This document shows positions 32,894-41,431 of a DNA stretch of 64,000 nt, one piece after another. Source of the stretch: Marivita sp041725935 (lineage in GTDB: Bacteria > Pseudomonadota > Alphaproteobacteria > Rhodobacterales > Rhodobacteraceae). Positions within the stretch are counted from its first letter, which is position 1, and every line of letters begins with the position of its first letter. The notes below the pieces were generated by a model. The model ran no database searches and was not told where the DNA came from. It saw nothing but the letters and a program-made list of their open reading frames with translations. The DNA is taken from contig JBGRQD010000015.1 of the NCBI GenBank assembly GCA_041725935.1, positions 28,183-92,182 of the forward strand. Direction: 5' to 3'. The translations under genes and the position numbers were made by a program.

Positions 32894-34303
32894 TCAGACA
32901 CTTATCTGCTCGGGCGGGTGGCCCAGCAGATCGCGCAACTGCAGCATCGCTTGTTCGAACTGCTGCAACGGCACCTGCGCATTCACTGCGATTCGCACTG
33001 CGTGAGGCGCGCGCCCGTCGCGCAATGCAAACTCGTCCGCCGACCGGATCTGAACGCCGCGGGCCTCTGCGGCACGGCAGAACGCGGCGGCACGCCAGCC
33101 CTGCGGGAGCGGAAGCCAAAGGAACGGCACATCCTCGTGCCAGGTCAGCCGGTAGGTTCCCAGCGCGTTCACCGCGACCCGCACGTATTCGGCGATCCGT
33201 TCGCGGACAGCCACCACGATCGCGTCGGTCTCCGGCAGGGTCAGGATACGCTCGGCCACCTCGGCCAGTGGCTGGGCGATGCCGAAGAACCCGTGCTCCG
33301 CGATCTGGCGCAGGTCCGGCCCGCGTCCGCGCGGTGCGATGGCAAAGCCGATCCGAAGGGCGGGCGTCAGGATCTTGGAGATCGACGCCACATGCCAGGA
33401 ACGTTCCGGTGCGAGGATGCGGTAACTGGGGGCAGTGATGTCCGTTCGCCTGTAGCAATTGTCCTCGATGATCTGGATGTCCAGCGCGCGGCAAACCTCG
33501 GCAATCGCGGCGCGGCGCTCTGACGGGGTGCAAGTCAGGGTCGGATTGTGCACATCGGGCGATGTACAGAGCACCTGCGCACCAGTCCTGCGGGCGATCT
33601 CGGCAAGCGAGTCGGGCAGCAGTCCCTTTTCGTCGCTGGGCAGCCCGACCACATCGGCGCGCAGCAGGTCTGCGGTGCGGCGAAAGCCGGGATAGGCCAT
33701 ATCCTCGACCAGGACGGAGGGGCGGGGGCCATGCAGGATCGCCTGCAGAATCACGCTTAGACCGTTTTGTGCGCCATGCACGATAACCACGTCGGATTCG
33801 TCGATCCGCCCCAGCGGGATGCTGCGCAGCCAGTGGACGGCCGCCTCGCGCAGAGGGCGGTAAGCGTCACGGGTCGGGTAATGCAGCAGGCGTTCCGGAG
33901 CCGTTTCCCCGATGCGGCCGAACGCCTCTTGCAACAGCGCCACTTGTCCTAGGTCCGGCAATTGCGGGCTGAACAGCGACAGCTTTCCGTCCTGAACCGG
34001 TACCGAGACATATTCGCGGGGCGGCGCAGGACTACGCGGCGCGCGCTGGGCCACGAAAGTTCCGCGCCCGACCTCGGCCACTGCGTGCCCGGCATTGGTC
34101 AGCAGCGTATAGGCCCGCGCGACCGTGCCGGGGGTAATACCCAGCGACCAGGCCAGTTCCCGCACCGGAGGCAGCTTGTCACCTGCCCGCAGATCACCCG
34201 AGCGGATCGCGGTCTGGATCGTGTCCGCCACCCGCCGGTATTTTGGCCCGGTCGCGGGCTGCGGCAGCGCGACGATCTTGTCTGGGGAAATTGTATCCGA
34301 CAC
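32894..34303 (-). CDS. MocR/PdxR-type regulator (GntR helix-turn-helix plus aminotransferase domain)
   Basis: 469 residues from a GTG start at 34303. N-terminal winged helix (KYRRVADTIQTAIRSGDLRAGDKLPPVRELAWSLGITPGTVARAY), then a fold type I aminotransferase domain with PLP lysine in SISKILTPALR. Such proteins sense PLP or amino compounds and bind repeated sites. Divergent from a DUF1127 gene; one ATTGT...ACAAT site covers its own start codon, which predicts autoregulation. Confidence 0.92.
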   Translation of the reverse strand: MSDTISPDKIVALPQPATGPKYRRVADTIQTAIRSGDLRAGDKLPPVRELAWSLGITPGTVARAYTLLTNAGHAVAEVGRGTFVAQRAPRSPAPPREYVSVPVQDGKLSLFSPQLPDLGQVALLQEAFGRIGETAPERLLHYPTRDAYRPLREAAVHWLRSIPLGRIDESDVVIVHGAQNGLSVILQAILHGPRPSVLVEDMAYPGFRRTADLLRADVVGLPSDEKGLLPDSLAEIARRTGAQVLCTSPDVHNPTLTCTPSERRAAIAEVCRALDIQIIEDNCYRRTDITAPSYRILAPERSWHVASISKILTPALRIGFAIAPRGRGPDLRQIAEHGFFGIAQPLAEVAERILTLPETDAIVVAVRERIAEYVRVAVNALGTYRLTWHEDVPFLWLPLPQGWRAAAFCRAAEARGVQIRSADEFALRDGRAPHAVRIAVNAQVPLQQFEQAMLQLRDLLGHPPEQISV

Positions 34304-34401
34304 AATCTTTCTCTGGATCGTTCATCACCTGAAGCGTATCGCTTTTTGTATCGCAATAGCAATACGCATGTTGCAGATACTTTAGATTGTGTCGATACAT
34401 T
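34290..34401. promoter_or_regulatory. Shared operator region between MocR and DUF1127 genes
   Basis: Two inverted copies of an ATTGT-N6/7-ACA(A/T)T element flank the gap: ATTGTATCCGACACAAT at 34290-34306, covering the MocR start, and ATTGTGTCGATACATT at 34386-34401, just before the DUF1127 start. Between them lie GCGTATCGC (34334-34342), TGTATCGCA (34347-34355) and, inverted, GCAATACGC (34359-34367). The repeated GTATC words suit a MocR-type regulator, which binds direct or mixed repeats. Confidence 0.6.
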
Positions 34402-34414
34402 TGAGGAGTTTTCC

Positions 34415-34642
34415 ATGGCACACGCATCCTACGCCCCGCAGATCGCCTATCTTGGCGGACAGACTACGCTGTCCCCGCTGGCTGTCGTGGCGCTGCGTGT
34501 CGCGGTGACCCTCACGGTATGGTCCGAGCGCCGCCGCACGCGGCTACATCTCAAACATCTCGATGATCACCTGCTGAGTGACATCGGACTCGATCGGTTG
34601 ACCGCCCAAAAGGAGGCCAATCGCAAGTTCTGGCTGATGTAA
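34415..34642 (+). CDS. DUF1127 small protein
   Basis: 75 residues from the ATG at 34415 with GAGGAG upstream; a long frame from 33962 is antisense to MocR and not the start. The C-terminal half RTRLHLKHLDDHLLSDIGLDRLTAQKEANRKFW is the DUF1127 arginine-rich helix domain. Small DUF1127 proteins in alphaproteobacteria have been tied to phosphate, RNA turnover and stress responses. Divergent from MocR and probably its target. Has a strong terminator. Confidence 0.9.
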   Translation: MAHASYAPQIAYLGGQTTLSPLAVVALRVAVTLTVWSERRRTRLHLKHLDDHLLSDIGLDRLTAQKEANRKFWLM

Positions 34643-34666
34643 ATCCCTGCGTCAGTCAGACCTCTG

Positions 34667-34699
34667 GGGGCGCAAAGACCGGCTTTGCGCCCCTTTTTT
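34667..34699 (+). terminator. Rho-independent terminator of DUF1127 gene
   Basis: Perfect 11 bp stem GGGGCGCAAAG (34667-34677), 5-base loop, CTTTGCGCCCC (34683-34693), then six T. One of the best intrinsic terminators in the window. Confidence 0.9.
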
Positions 34700-34710
34700 G
34701 CACCCGAAGG

Positions 34711-36219
34711 TCAGCCGTTATACAGAATGCCCCAGCGCCCCAGCAGCCGTTGCTGCAACTTGCGCGACGCCACCGCATAAGACTGTCCGCCGGGTGGGTC
34801 TTCGCGCTGCTCGCGGGTCAATGCTTCGCGGCGGGGCAGGTCGGCCGAGAAATAGGCAAAGGCCAGTTCGGTGCCATCAGGCAGGTCGATGAACCCGCCC
34901 AGACCGCTCACGAAATTCAGCGTTCCGGTTTTGGCATGTACGGTCACCGGATGGTCCGCGATGATCTTGCGGCTCTCATCACGCATCGGGTGCTGCTTGA
35001 GCATAGGTTTAATTTCCAGTGTCTTGCGCGCGGCGATGAGGGCTGTAACCATGTCGCGGGCGGACAGGCGGCTGTCATCGCCGAGCCCCGAATGATCCAC
35101 CAGCGCAACCGAAGTCATACCCAGCCGGTCCTTCGCCCATGCGTTCATCGCATCCGCCGACGCCCTGAGCGAATCCACGCGCCCCATCCGAGCGACCGAC
35201 GCCGTCATGCCGATGCATTCAGCGGTGATGTTGGTCGAAAACTTGAGCATGTCTTGCAGGATATCGCCCAGGGCGGCGCTTTGATGCGTAACAAGCGGCA
35301 GAGTCCCCGACGGCAAACTGCCAAGCATTTCGGGGTTTTTCAGAACGATTCCGTTGGATCGTGCGATAATCTGGAACACTTCGGCGGCATAGCGTTCAGG
35401 CTTGCGTACCGGCAGCCACCGCGCACCGCTTCGACCCAAGGCACCGCGCGCCACGGTCCAGTCGTCATAGGCGCCGCCATCGACATAGGTGTAGACCGGA
35501 TAGTTGCGCGCCTCGACCCGCATCCGCGCCGCGCGCACTTCGGGTCGCAAAGTACCGGAGCGCGCATCCATGGTCACATTGTACCCGTCGCCCGCCCGCT
35601 GCCATTCGAAATGAACCCGGTTGAAATTCAGGTTCAGGCCCGAGATCCCCGGATTGTACCCCACCTGATAGGGTTGATCGGCGTCGATCCCGTTCAGCGA
35701 CGGCAGTTCACCGCCCCAAACAAGGAACCGCCCCGTGACCTCGGTCACGCCAGCCTCTTCGCGCAGCCGCCGGGCGATCGCTGCGATGCCATCGGTGTCG
35801 AGCGTCGGATCACCGCCTCCGGCAAGGATCAGGTCACCGTCGATCCGGCCATTGGTGACCGGCGCTGTGGCCAGCACGCGGGTCTCGAACCGGTATCCCG
35901 AGCCCAGCACGTCAAGCGCGTAACAGGCGGTCAATGCCTTGGCGACGCTGGCAGGAGGAAGGCTGCGAAGCGGATTGTGCGATTCGAGCACCAGCCCGGT
36001 TTTCACATCCGCCACTTGCACACTGATCTGCCCCGGCAGCCGCGCCTGTTCGATCAGATCGCTCAGCGCGGGCTGATAGGTTTTCAGGATGTCGCCGCCC
36101 CGCGCCTCGGGGCGCAGTGACGTGGTCGGGGCAAAGGCGGATTGGGCAAATGCGGAGGGTGCGACGATGGCCGAAGCCAGACCGCCGAGGATCGCGCGAC
36201 GTGAAACCGTGTGTGTCAT
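34711..36219 (-). CDS. dacB: D-alanyl-D-alanine carboxypeptidase/endopeptidase (PBP4, DacB family)
   Basis: 502 residues with a twin-arginine-like signal (SRRAILGGLASAIVAPSAFA). Penicillin-binding motifs: SVAK at 91-94, STN at 328-330 and KTG at 430-432, with the large insertion between the first two that defines class C PBP4. It trims or cleaves peptidoglycan cross-links in the periplasm. It follows nadD on the same strand with a hairpin between them. Confidence 0.93.
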   Translation of the reverse strand: MTHTVSRRAILGGLASAIVAPSAFAQSAFAPTTSLRPEARGGDILKTYQPALSDLIEQARLPGQISVQVADVKTGLVLESHNPLRSLPPASVAKALTACYALDVLGSGYRFETRVLATAPVTNGRIDGDLILAGGGDPTLDTDGIAAIARRLREEAGVTEVTGRFLVWGGELPSLNGIDADQPYQVGYNPGISGLNLNFNRVHFEWQRAGDGYNVTMDARSGTLRPEVRAARMRVEARNYPVYTYVDGGAYDDWTVARGALGRSGARWLPVRKPERYAAEVFQIIARSNGIVLKNPEMLGSLPSGTLPLVTHQSAALGDILQDMLKFSTNITAECIGMTASVARMGRVDSLRASADAMNAWAKDRLGMTSVALVDHSGLGDDSRLSARDMVTALIAARKTLEIKPMLKQHPMRDESRKIIADHPVTVHAKTGTLNFVSGLGGFIDLPDGTELAFAYFSADLPRREALTREQREDPPGGQSYAVASRKLQQRLLGRWGILYNG

Positions 36220-36278
36220 GCGGCGGATGTAACCTCACGAATCGGCGCGTGACAAGGACACGCTTTGGTGATGCCGCG

Positions 36279-36300
36279 GACCATGTCACACGACATGGTC
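36279..36300 (-). promoter_or_regulatory. Perfect hairpin between nadD and dacB
   Basis: GACCATGTC (36279-36287), 4-base loop, GACATGGTC (36292-36300): a 9 bp stem 18 bases after the nadD stop and 60 before dacB. No U-run, so it may be an operator or mRNA structure instead of a terminator. Confidence 0.5.
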
Positions 36301-36317
36301 AGTCACTGATGAGAGAG

Positions 36318-36926
36318 TCATTCTTCGGGCCGCCACGCCCCCTTGGCCCGCAATTCGGATGAGCTGACGGGCATCATCGGCATGTTGACGAAACACCAGG
36401 CCGGAGCCGCCTGATTGGCAAGGCTTTGCGACGACCGACCGGGCAGGCGCGTGTGCCAATACTTGCGCGCGGTGCGAGAATTCAGCCCTGCCTGACGCCA
36501 GCCGGGACGCGCCAGAACACCCAGCGGCACGGCATGGACAATGTCCTCCCATCGCTGCCAGCGGTGCAGCTGATGCAGGTTGTCCGCTCCCATGAGCCAG
36601 ACAAAGCGTACGCCCGGATAGGCGGCCTTGAGCGTGTCGACCGTTTCGGCGGTATAAGCCGTGCCGATCTGCGCCTCGAAATCGCTGATGAGGACACGTG
36701 GATCGTGCATGATATCGCGCGCTCGCGTCATCCGCGCCTCAAGCGACGCAGGCCCCCGCGCCTTGAGCGGATTGCCCGGCGAGACCAGCCAGATCACCTT
36801 GTGCAGCGCAAAGCGGCGCAGCGCCACGCGGGTCAGATGAACATGGCCTTCATGCGCCGGATCGAAGGACCCGCCAAGCAGGCCCACGCGCATTTCGGGC
36901 CGAAGATGGAGCCGTGTGTGCACCAA
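36318..36926 (-). CDS. nadD: Nicotinate-nucleotide adenylyltransferase
   Basis: 202 residues if started at the TTG at 36926 (a GTG follows; ATG at 36893 gives 191). The nucleotidyltransferase motif GLLGGSFDPAHEGHVH is complete and the second motif appears as SSSELR near the C-terminus; WLMGADNLHQLHRW is also family-like. It makes deamido-NAD from nicotinate mononucleotide and ATP. The usual rsfS and proA neighbours are absent; it follows a crotonase gene by 2 bases. Confidence 0.93.
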   Translation of the reverse strand: MVHTRLHLRPEMRVGLLGGSFDPAHEGHVHLTRVALRRFALHKVIWLVSPGNPLKARGPASLEARMTRARDIMHDPRVLISDFEAQIGTAYTAETVDTLKAAYPGVRFVWLMGADNLHQLHRWQRWEDIVHAVPLGVLARPGWRQAGLNSRTARKYWHTRLPGRSSQSLANQAAPAWCFVNMPMMPVSSSELRAKGAWRPEE

Positions 36927-36928
36927 GA

Positions 36929-37714
36929 TTATTGGGACCAGTCGGGGGGACGTTTTTCCAGAAACGCCGCGATACCTTCCTCGGTGTCGCGGTAGAGCAT
37001 GTTTTCGACCATCACCTGCCCGGTATAGGCATAGGCTTCATCCAGACCCATCTGCACCTGTTCGTAGAACGCTTGCTTTCCGATCTTCACCGCCGCGCCC
37101 AGCTTGCCGGCCACAAGTTCCGCCATCTCTGCAGTAGCGTCTGCCAGATCACCCGCGGGCACAACCTTGTTGACCAGCCCCAGCGCCTCGGCGCGGTGGG
37201 CGTCGATGAACTGGCCCGTGACCAGCATTTCGAACGCCTGCTTGCGCGGAATATTGCGCGACAGCGCCACCATGGGCGTCGAACAGAACAGCCCGATATT
37301 CACGCCATTGACCCCGAACCGCGTGCCTTCGGCGGCGACGGCCATGTCGCACGAGGCGACCAACTGGCACCCGGCGGCGGTGGCGATCCCGTGCACCTGC
37401 GCGATCACCGGCTGAGGCAGACGCTGCACCCCGGTCATGACTTTTGCGCAGCGATCGAAGAGATCCTTGAAATAGGCCTTGCCGCCATCCTCGGCCTGCC
37501 GTCCTGCAGTCATCTGCTTGAGGTCATGGCCCGCACAGAACGCCTTGCCCGCGCCCGAGATCACGACCACCCGCACTGACGTGTCGGTTTGCAAACTCTC
37601 GATCTGGGTTTGCAAAGCCTCCAGCATTTCCTCGGACAGCGCGTTCAGACGGTCCGGCGCGTTCATGTGCAAATGGCACACCGCGTTTTCATCGTGACGT
37701 TCCAGGATTTTCAT
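36929..37714 (-). CDS. Crotonase-family protein, ECHDC3-like, lacking both catalytic glutamates
   Basis: 261 residues. AFCAGHDLKQM gives the oxyanion/CoA site. In the catalytic stretch HGIATAAGCQLVASCD the first hydratase Glu is Gln117, and the second is Gly137 in FGVNGVNIGLFCSTP. These two sequences match the ECHDC3 subgroup, whose reaction is unsettled. A plain enoyl-CoA hydratase label would therefore be misleading. Upstream divergent gene is a hotdog thioesterase, a plausible acyl-CoA partner. Confidence 0.85.
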   Translation of the reverse strand: MKILERHDENAVCHLHMNAPDRLNALSEEMLEALQTQIESLQTDTSVRVVVISGAGKAFCAGHDLKQMTAGRQAEDGGKAYFKDLFDRCAKVMTGVQRLPQPVIAQVHGIATAAGCQLVASCDMAVAAEGTRFGVNGVNIGLFCSTPMVALSRNIPRKQAFEMLVTGQFIDAHRAEALGLVNKVVPAGDLADATAEMAELVAGKLGAAVKIGKQAFYEQVQMGLDEAYAYTGQVMVENMLYRDTEEGIAAFLEKRPPDWSQ

Positions 37715-37770
37715 CTTGTCCTCCCAGTGACTTGAAGCGACTCTATCGGTTCAGGGCAGCGGAGGAAAGC

Positions 37771-38199
37771 ATGGCGCTCAAAGTTCCGGCAGATGAAATG
37801 ACACCCTATCTCGACGAGGTGTTTCCACAGGTCAAAGGCATGTTCGGCATCGACCGGCTTGATGAAGACCTGCTTGTGATGCGTCTTCATGCGGGCGACC
37901 AGCATCTGCGTCCCGGCGGCACCGTGTCCGGCCCTGCCATGTTCAGCCTAGCGGATGTCGCAGCCTATGTCGCCACCATGGCCCGCATCGGGAAAGAGGC
38001 GCTGGCGGTGACCACCAATTGCTCGATCGATTTCATGCGCAAACCCGTGGCAGGGGCAGATGTGATTGCCCATGCCAAGGTGCTCAAGCTGGGCCGGTCG
38101 CTCAGCGTGGTGGATGTGCTGCTCTTTTCCGAAGGTCAGCCCGATCCCGTTGCCCGCGCCACGCTGACCTATTCGATCCCGCCCAAACGGGCCGCCTGA
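37771..38199 (+). CDS. PaaI-type hotdog thioesterase
   Basis: 142 residues from the ATG at 37771, with GGAGG 10 bases upstream. Hotdog fold with HLRPGGTVSGPAMFSLADVAAYVA, where the G-x-x-S/D-x-x-D helix holds the catalytic acid, then NCSIDFMRKPVAGADVIAHAKVLKLGRSL. Hydrolyses acyl- or aryl-CoA esters in the cytoplasm. Divergent from the ECHDC3-like gene; stop is adjacent to that of the TerB-like gene. Confidence 0.88.
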   Translation: MALKVPADEMTPYLDEVFPQVKGMFGIDRLDEDLLVMRLHAGDQHLRPGGTVSGPAMFSLADVAAYVATMARIGKEALAVTTNCSIDFMRKPVAGADVIAHAKVLKLGRSLSVVDVLLFSEGQPDPVARATLTYSIPPKRAA

Positions 38200-38625
38200 T
38201 CATGCGCTCAGGTGACGCGCCCGTGCGCCGCGTTCGATGGCAGCGGCATGCAGCCGGTCGAGATTGAGCTCGTAGCGGATCTCTTCAAGCAGGCGGAGTT
38301 CCGCCTCGCGCAGCGTGCCGTCGGCGGCAGCTACGTCACAGGCCAGCGCATAGGCAGTCTCGAACAGCCGTTCCGGCAGGTTGTCGCGGATCAGGCCGAA
38401 CAGCGCGTCCAGCCCGTCCTCCTGTTCGAAAAGTTCGAACACCAACCCCGACATGTCGGGAATGCGCGCCTCGTCATATTCACCAAAGATCGGCAGATTG
38501 TTGACCGCAGACTGGATCTTGACCAGTTCCGCCGTCCGGATGCTTTCATCCGACGCAGAAACGGCGATCATGAGCGCGACAAGGCAATCCTGCGGGCTCA
38601 GGGGGTGTGGGTCGATATCTGACAC
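38200..38625 (-). CDS. TerB-family protein
   Basis: 141 residues from a GTG at 38625 that gives the natural start VSDIDPHPLSPQDCLVALMIAVSASDE; a longer frame would run into lysS. Two acidic metal-binding-like repeats (SASDESIRTAEL and AAADGTLREAEL) define the TerB fold. Roles in the family are tied to tellurite or membrane stress but mostly unproven. Divergent from lysS across 128 bases. Confidence 0.85.
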   Translation of the reverse strand: MSDIDPHPLSPQDCLVALMIAVSASDESIRTAELVKIQSAVNNLPIFGEYDEARIPDMSGLVFELFEQEDGLDALFGLIRDNLPERLFETAYALACDVAAADGTLREAELRLLEEIRYELNLDRLHAAAIERGARARHLSA

Positions 38626-38753
38626 GGTGTGCGGTTTCCAATCTGCAGTATGAACTATGTCCAACTTATTGACCCGACCGCGCCCCCGCAATAGGGAGTG
38701 CCGGTCGAACGCCTGCACAAAACCGTGCAGCGACCATCCGGAGAACCATAGCA

Positions 38754-40331
38754 ATGTCCGATCTGCGCGAAGCTGCATTGACCTCAAAGGCGTGGCCCTT
38801 TGAAGAGGCGCGCCGGTTGCTCAAACGCTACGAAAAGGCGCCGCCCGAGAAAGGCTATGTCCTGTTCGAGACAGGCTATGGCCCGTCGGGTCTGCCGCAT
38901 ATCGGCACCTTTGGTGAGGTGGCGCGCACCACGATGATCCGCCGCGCCTTCGAGGTGATTTCGGACATCCCGACCAAGCTGATCTGCTTTTCGGATGACC
39001 TTGACGGGATGCGCAAGGTGCCGGGCAATGTGCCCAACCCCGAGATGCTGCGCGAACATCTGCAACGTCCGCTCACGGATGTGCCCGACCCGTTCGGCAC
39101 CCATGACAGCTTTGGCGCGCACAACAACGCGATGCTGAACCGCTTTCTGGACACGTTCGGGTTCGAATACGAATTCATCTCCTCGACCGAATTCTATCGT
39201 TCGGGCCAGTTCGACGAGGTGCTGCTGCGCGCCGCCGAACGCTATGATGCGGTGATGGAGGTGATGCTCAAATCCCTGCGGGATGAGCGGCGCGAGACCT
39301 ATTCGATCTTCCTGCCGATCCATCCCGACACCGGCCGCGTGCTTTATGTGCCGATGAAGAATGTCGACGCCGCGAAGGGCGAGATCACCTTCGACGACGA
39401 AGACGGGCGCGAGATCACGCTTCCGGTCACCGCCGGCAACGTCAAGCTTCAGTGGAAGCCCGATTTCGGCGCACGCTGGGCGGCGCTCGATGTCGATTTC
39501 GAGATGTACGGCAAGGATCACAGCACCAACACGCCGATCTATGACGGCATTTGCGAGATCCTCGGCGGTCGCAAGCCCGAGCATTTCACCTATGAGCTGT
39601 TTCTGGATGCCGAAGGTCACAAGATTTCCAAGACCACCGGCAACGGCGTGTCCATCGACGAATGGCTGACCTATGCCAGCTCGGAATCGCTGTCCTATTT
39701 CATGTATCTCAAGCCCAAGACGGCCAAGCGGATGCATTTCGACGTGATCCCCAAGGCAGTTGACGAATACCACCAGCAGCTGCGCGCCTACCCGACGCAG
39801 GACGTTGTTCAGCAGGCCAACAACCCGGTCTGGCACATCCATTCGGGTGACGTTCCGCAGTCACACATGGTTGTGCCGTTCTCGATGCTGCTCAACCTCG
39901 CCTCTGCCGCCGGGGCCGAGGACACGGACACGATGTGGGCCTTCATCAAGCGCTACGCGCCGGATGCGACGCCGGAAACCCATGCCGATCTGGATCAGGC
40001 GGCGGGTTTTGCGGTGCGCTACTACAACGACTTCGTGAAACCGACCAAGACCTTCCGCGCGCCCGACGACACCGAACGCGCCGCGATGGAGGATCTGGCC
40101 GCGCGGCTTGCGGCGCATGATGGACCGATCGACGACGAAACCCTGCAAACCATCGTTTTCGCGGTGGGCAAGGATCACGGCTTCGATCCGCTGCGCGACT
40201 GGTTCAAGGCGCTTTACGAGGTGCTTCTGGGGCAATCCCAAGGCCCGCGTTTCGGCGGTTTCATCGCGCTTTACGGCGTCGACGAAACCGTGGTGCTGAT
40301 CCGAAAGGGCCTGGCCGGAGAGCTTGCGTAG
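38754..40331 (+). CDS. lysS: Lysyl-tRNA synthetase, class I
   Basis: 525 residues. The class I signatures are GLPHIGTFGEV (HIGH) near residue 45 and KISKTTGNG (KMSKS) near 285, so this is the archaeal-type LysRS found in many alphaproteobacteria and not the class II enzyme. Charges tRNA-Lys. A small CTGCAC/GTGCAG hairpin (38713-38730) lies in its leader. Upstream divergent gene is TerB-like; downstream is a DUF4864 gene. Confidence 0.95.
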   Translation: MSDLREAALTSKAWPFEEARRLLKRYEKAPPEKGYVLFETGYGPSGLPHIGTFGEVARTTMIRRAFEVISDIPTKLICFSDDLDGMRKVPGNVPNPEMLREHLQRPLTDVPDPFGTHDSFGAHNNAMLNRFLDTFGFEYEFISSTEFYRSGQFDEVLLRAAERYDAVMEVMLKSLRDERRETYSIFLPIHPDTGRVLYVPMKNVDAAKGEITFDDEDGREITLPVTAGNVKLQWKPDFGARWAALDVDFEMYGKDHSTNTPIYDGICEILGGRKPEHFTYELFLDAEGHKISKTTGNGVSIDEWLTYASSESLSYFMYLKPKTAKRMHFDVIPKAVDEYHQQLRAYPTQDVVQQANNPVWHIHSGDVPQSHMVVPFSMLLNLASAAGAEDTDTMWAFIKRYAPDATPETHADLDQAAGFAVRYYNDFVKPTKTFRAPDDTERAAMEDLAARLAAHDGPIDDETLQTIVFAVGKDHGFDPLRDWFKALYEVLLGQSQGPRFGGFIALYGVDETVVLIRKGLAGELA

Positions 40332-40350
40332 GCCGGGCATTTTGCCCGGC
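40332..40350 (+). terminator. GCCGGGC hairpin after lysS
   Basis: GCCGGGC (40332-40338), 5-base loop ATTTT, GCCCGGC (40344-40350), directly after the lysS stop. Same class as 31059 and 1114. Confidence 0.5.
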
Positions 40351-40394
40351 GTTTGAATCGCGCTACCTTTCAACAAGAAACGAAAGGTGACCCC

Positions 40395-40811
40395 ATGCGC
40401 AAACTCATCGCCGGACTGACCCTTGCCCTGTCCATGACCGGAACGCTCTGGGCGCAAGAGGTGCTTGCGCCCGAACCTGGCATCGAGGCCACGATCCAAA
40501 GCCAGATCGACGCTTTTCTGCAGGATGATTTCGAAACCGCCTTCACCTTCGCCAGCCCGAACCTGCGCACCCTGTTCGGCTCGCCGGAAAATTTCGGCGC
40601 GATGGTCCAGCAGGGGTATCCGATGGTCTGGCGCCCCGAAAGCGTGACCTTCGGCGACCTGCGCGCCATCGCGGGCGGTCTGTACCAGACGGTGATCGTC
40701 AGCGATGCTGCGGGCAATCTGCATTACCTCGATTACCGGATGCAGCAGATCGACGGTGAATGGCGTATTGCAGGGGTGCAGATCCTCCAGGCGCCGGAGC
40801 TGGCGGCGTAG
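40395..40811 (+). CDS. DUF4864-like secreted protein
   Basis: 138 residues from the ATG at 40395 with GAAAGGTGA upstream. Signal peptide with a cut after LWA, then a small alpha-beta domain: IQSQIDAFLQDDFETAFTFASPNLRTLFGSPENF and YRMQQIDGEWRIAGVQI, the pattern of DUF4864. Probably periplasmic; function unknown. Its end is shared with paired hairpins (40816). Confidence 0.82.
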   Translation: MRKLIAGLTLALSMTGTLWAQEVLAPEPGIEATIQSQIDAFLQDDFETAFTFASPNLRTLFGSPENFGAMVQQGYPMVWRPESVTFGDLRAIAGGLYQTVIVSDAAGNLHYLDYRMQQIDGEWRIAGVQILQAPELAA

Positions 40812-40815
40812 GGCG

Positions 40816-40856
40816 GCGTTCCGTCGACGGAACGCTGCGATGCGTCAACGCATCGC
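40816..40856. terminator. Paired tetraloop hairpins, copy C, between convergent genes
   Basis: Hairpin one: GCGTTCCG (40816-40823), loop TCGA, closing 40828-40835. Hairpin two: GCGATGCG (40837-40844), loop TCAA, closing 40849-40856. Both perfect 8 bp. The second contains the stop codon and last codons of the minus-strand gene, showing the element reaches into coding sequence. Confidence 0.75.
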
Positions 40857-41336
40857 CCGCGCCAGATCATCCGCGTTCAGCTGATACGCCTTCCCGAACC
40901 CCCCGTTCAGAAACGCGCCCAGCGGGGTGAACCGCACGAGCGCAAAGTCGGCAAACCCGATATACAGCTTGGCCTTGGGCTGTTTCGACAGAAACGCCTC
41001 CGCCAGTTCTGCATGCTCCGCCTCGCCATGCCGGACAAACCGCGCCGTGGCCCGAAGGCTCAGGCGCGGATGGGTCAGCGGATCACCCTTGTCCTCGGGC
41101 TCCCCGATCAACAGCGCGCAAAGCGGGTTATGCTGCAACGCAGCGCTGTGATGGCTTAGGTCCGAGATCAGGCTGAGAGGCACCCCGTCTGGCCCCGCAA
41201 CCAGTGCCACGCGGCTGACCATCGGCGTCGCGTCTTCTGGGTCGAGATAGGACAAGGCCGCGAAACGGGCGGTTTCGATCAGGCCGCCTGCCAAGGCGCG
41301 GGCATCATCATCGGTGGGGCGGATCGGGGATTTCAT
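40845..41336 (-). CDS. Pyridoxamine 5'-phosphate oxidase-like / HugZ-type FMN or heme-binding protein
   Basis: 163 residues from the ATG at 41336. Split-barrel core: ARFAALSYLDPEDATPMVSRVALVAGPDGVPLSLISDLSHHSAALQHNPLCALLIG, then a basic HPRLSLRATARFV strand. This is the class that includes heme-utilisation HugZ-like proteins and general FMN-binding oxidases. No heme-uptake genes are nearby. Last five residues are encoded inside hairpin copy C. Confidence 0.82.
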   Translation of the reverse strand: MKSPIRPTDDDARALAGGLIETARFAALSYLDPEDATPMVSRVALVAGPDGVPLSLISDLSHHSAALQHNPLCALLIGEPEDKGDPLTHPRLSLRATARFVRHGEAEHAELAEAFLSKQPKAKLYIGFADFALVRFTPLGAFLNGGFGKAYQLNADDLARAMR

Positions 41337-41431
41337 ACAACTCAGCCTATCATCTGAACCGGTTGTGGCAATTTTAATGCTGCACCTGCACAGCAACCCT
41401 GTACCGTTGGGCCGAATCGAAGGAACAGACC

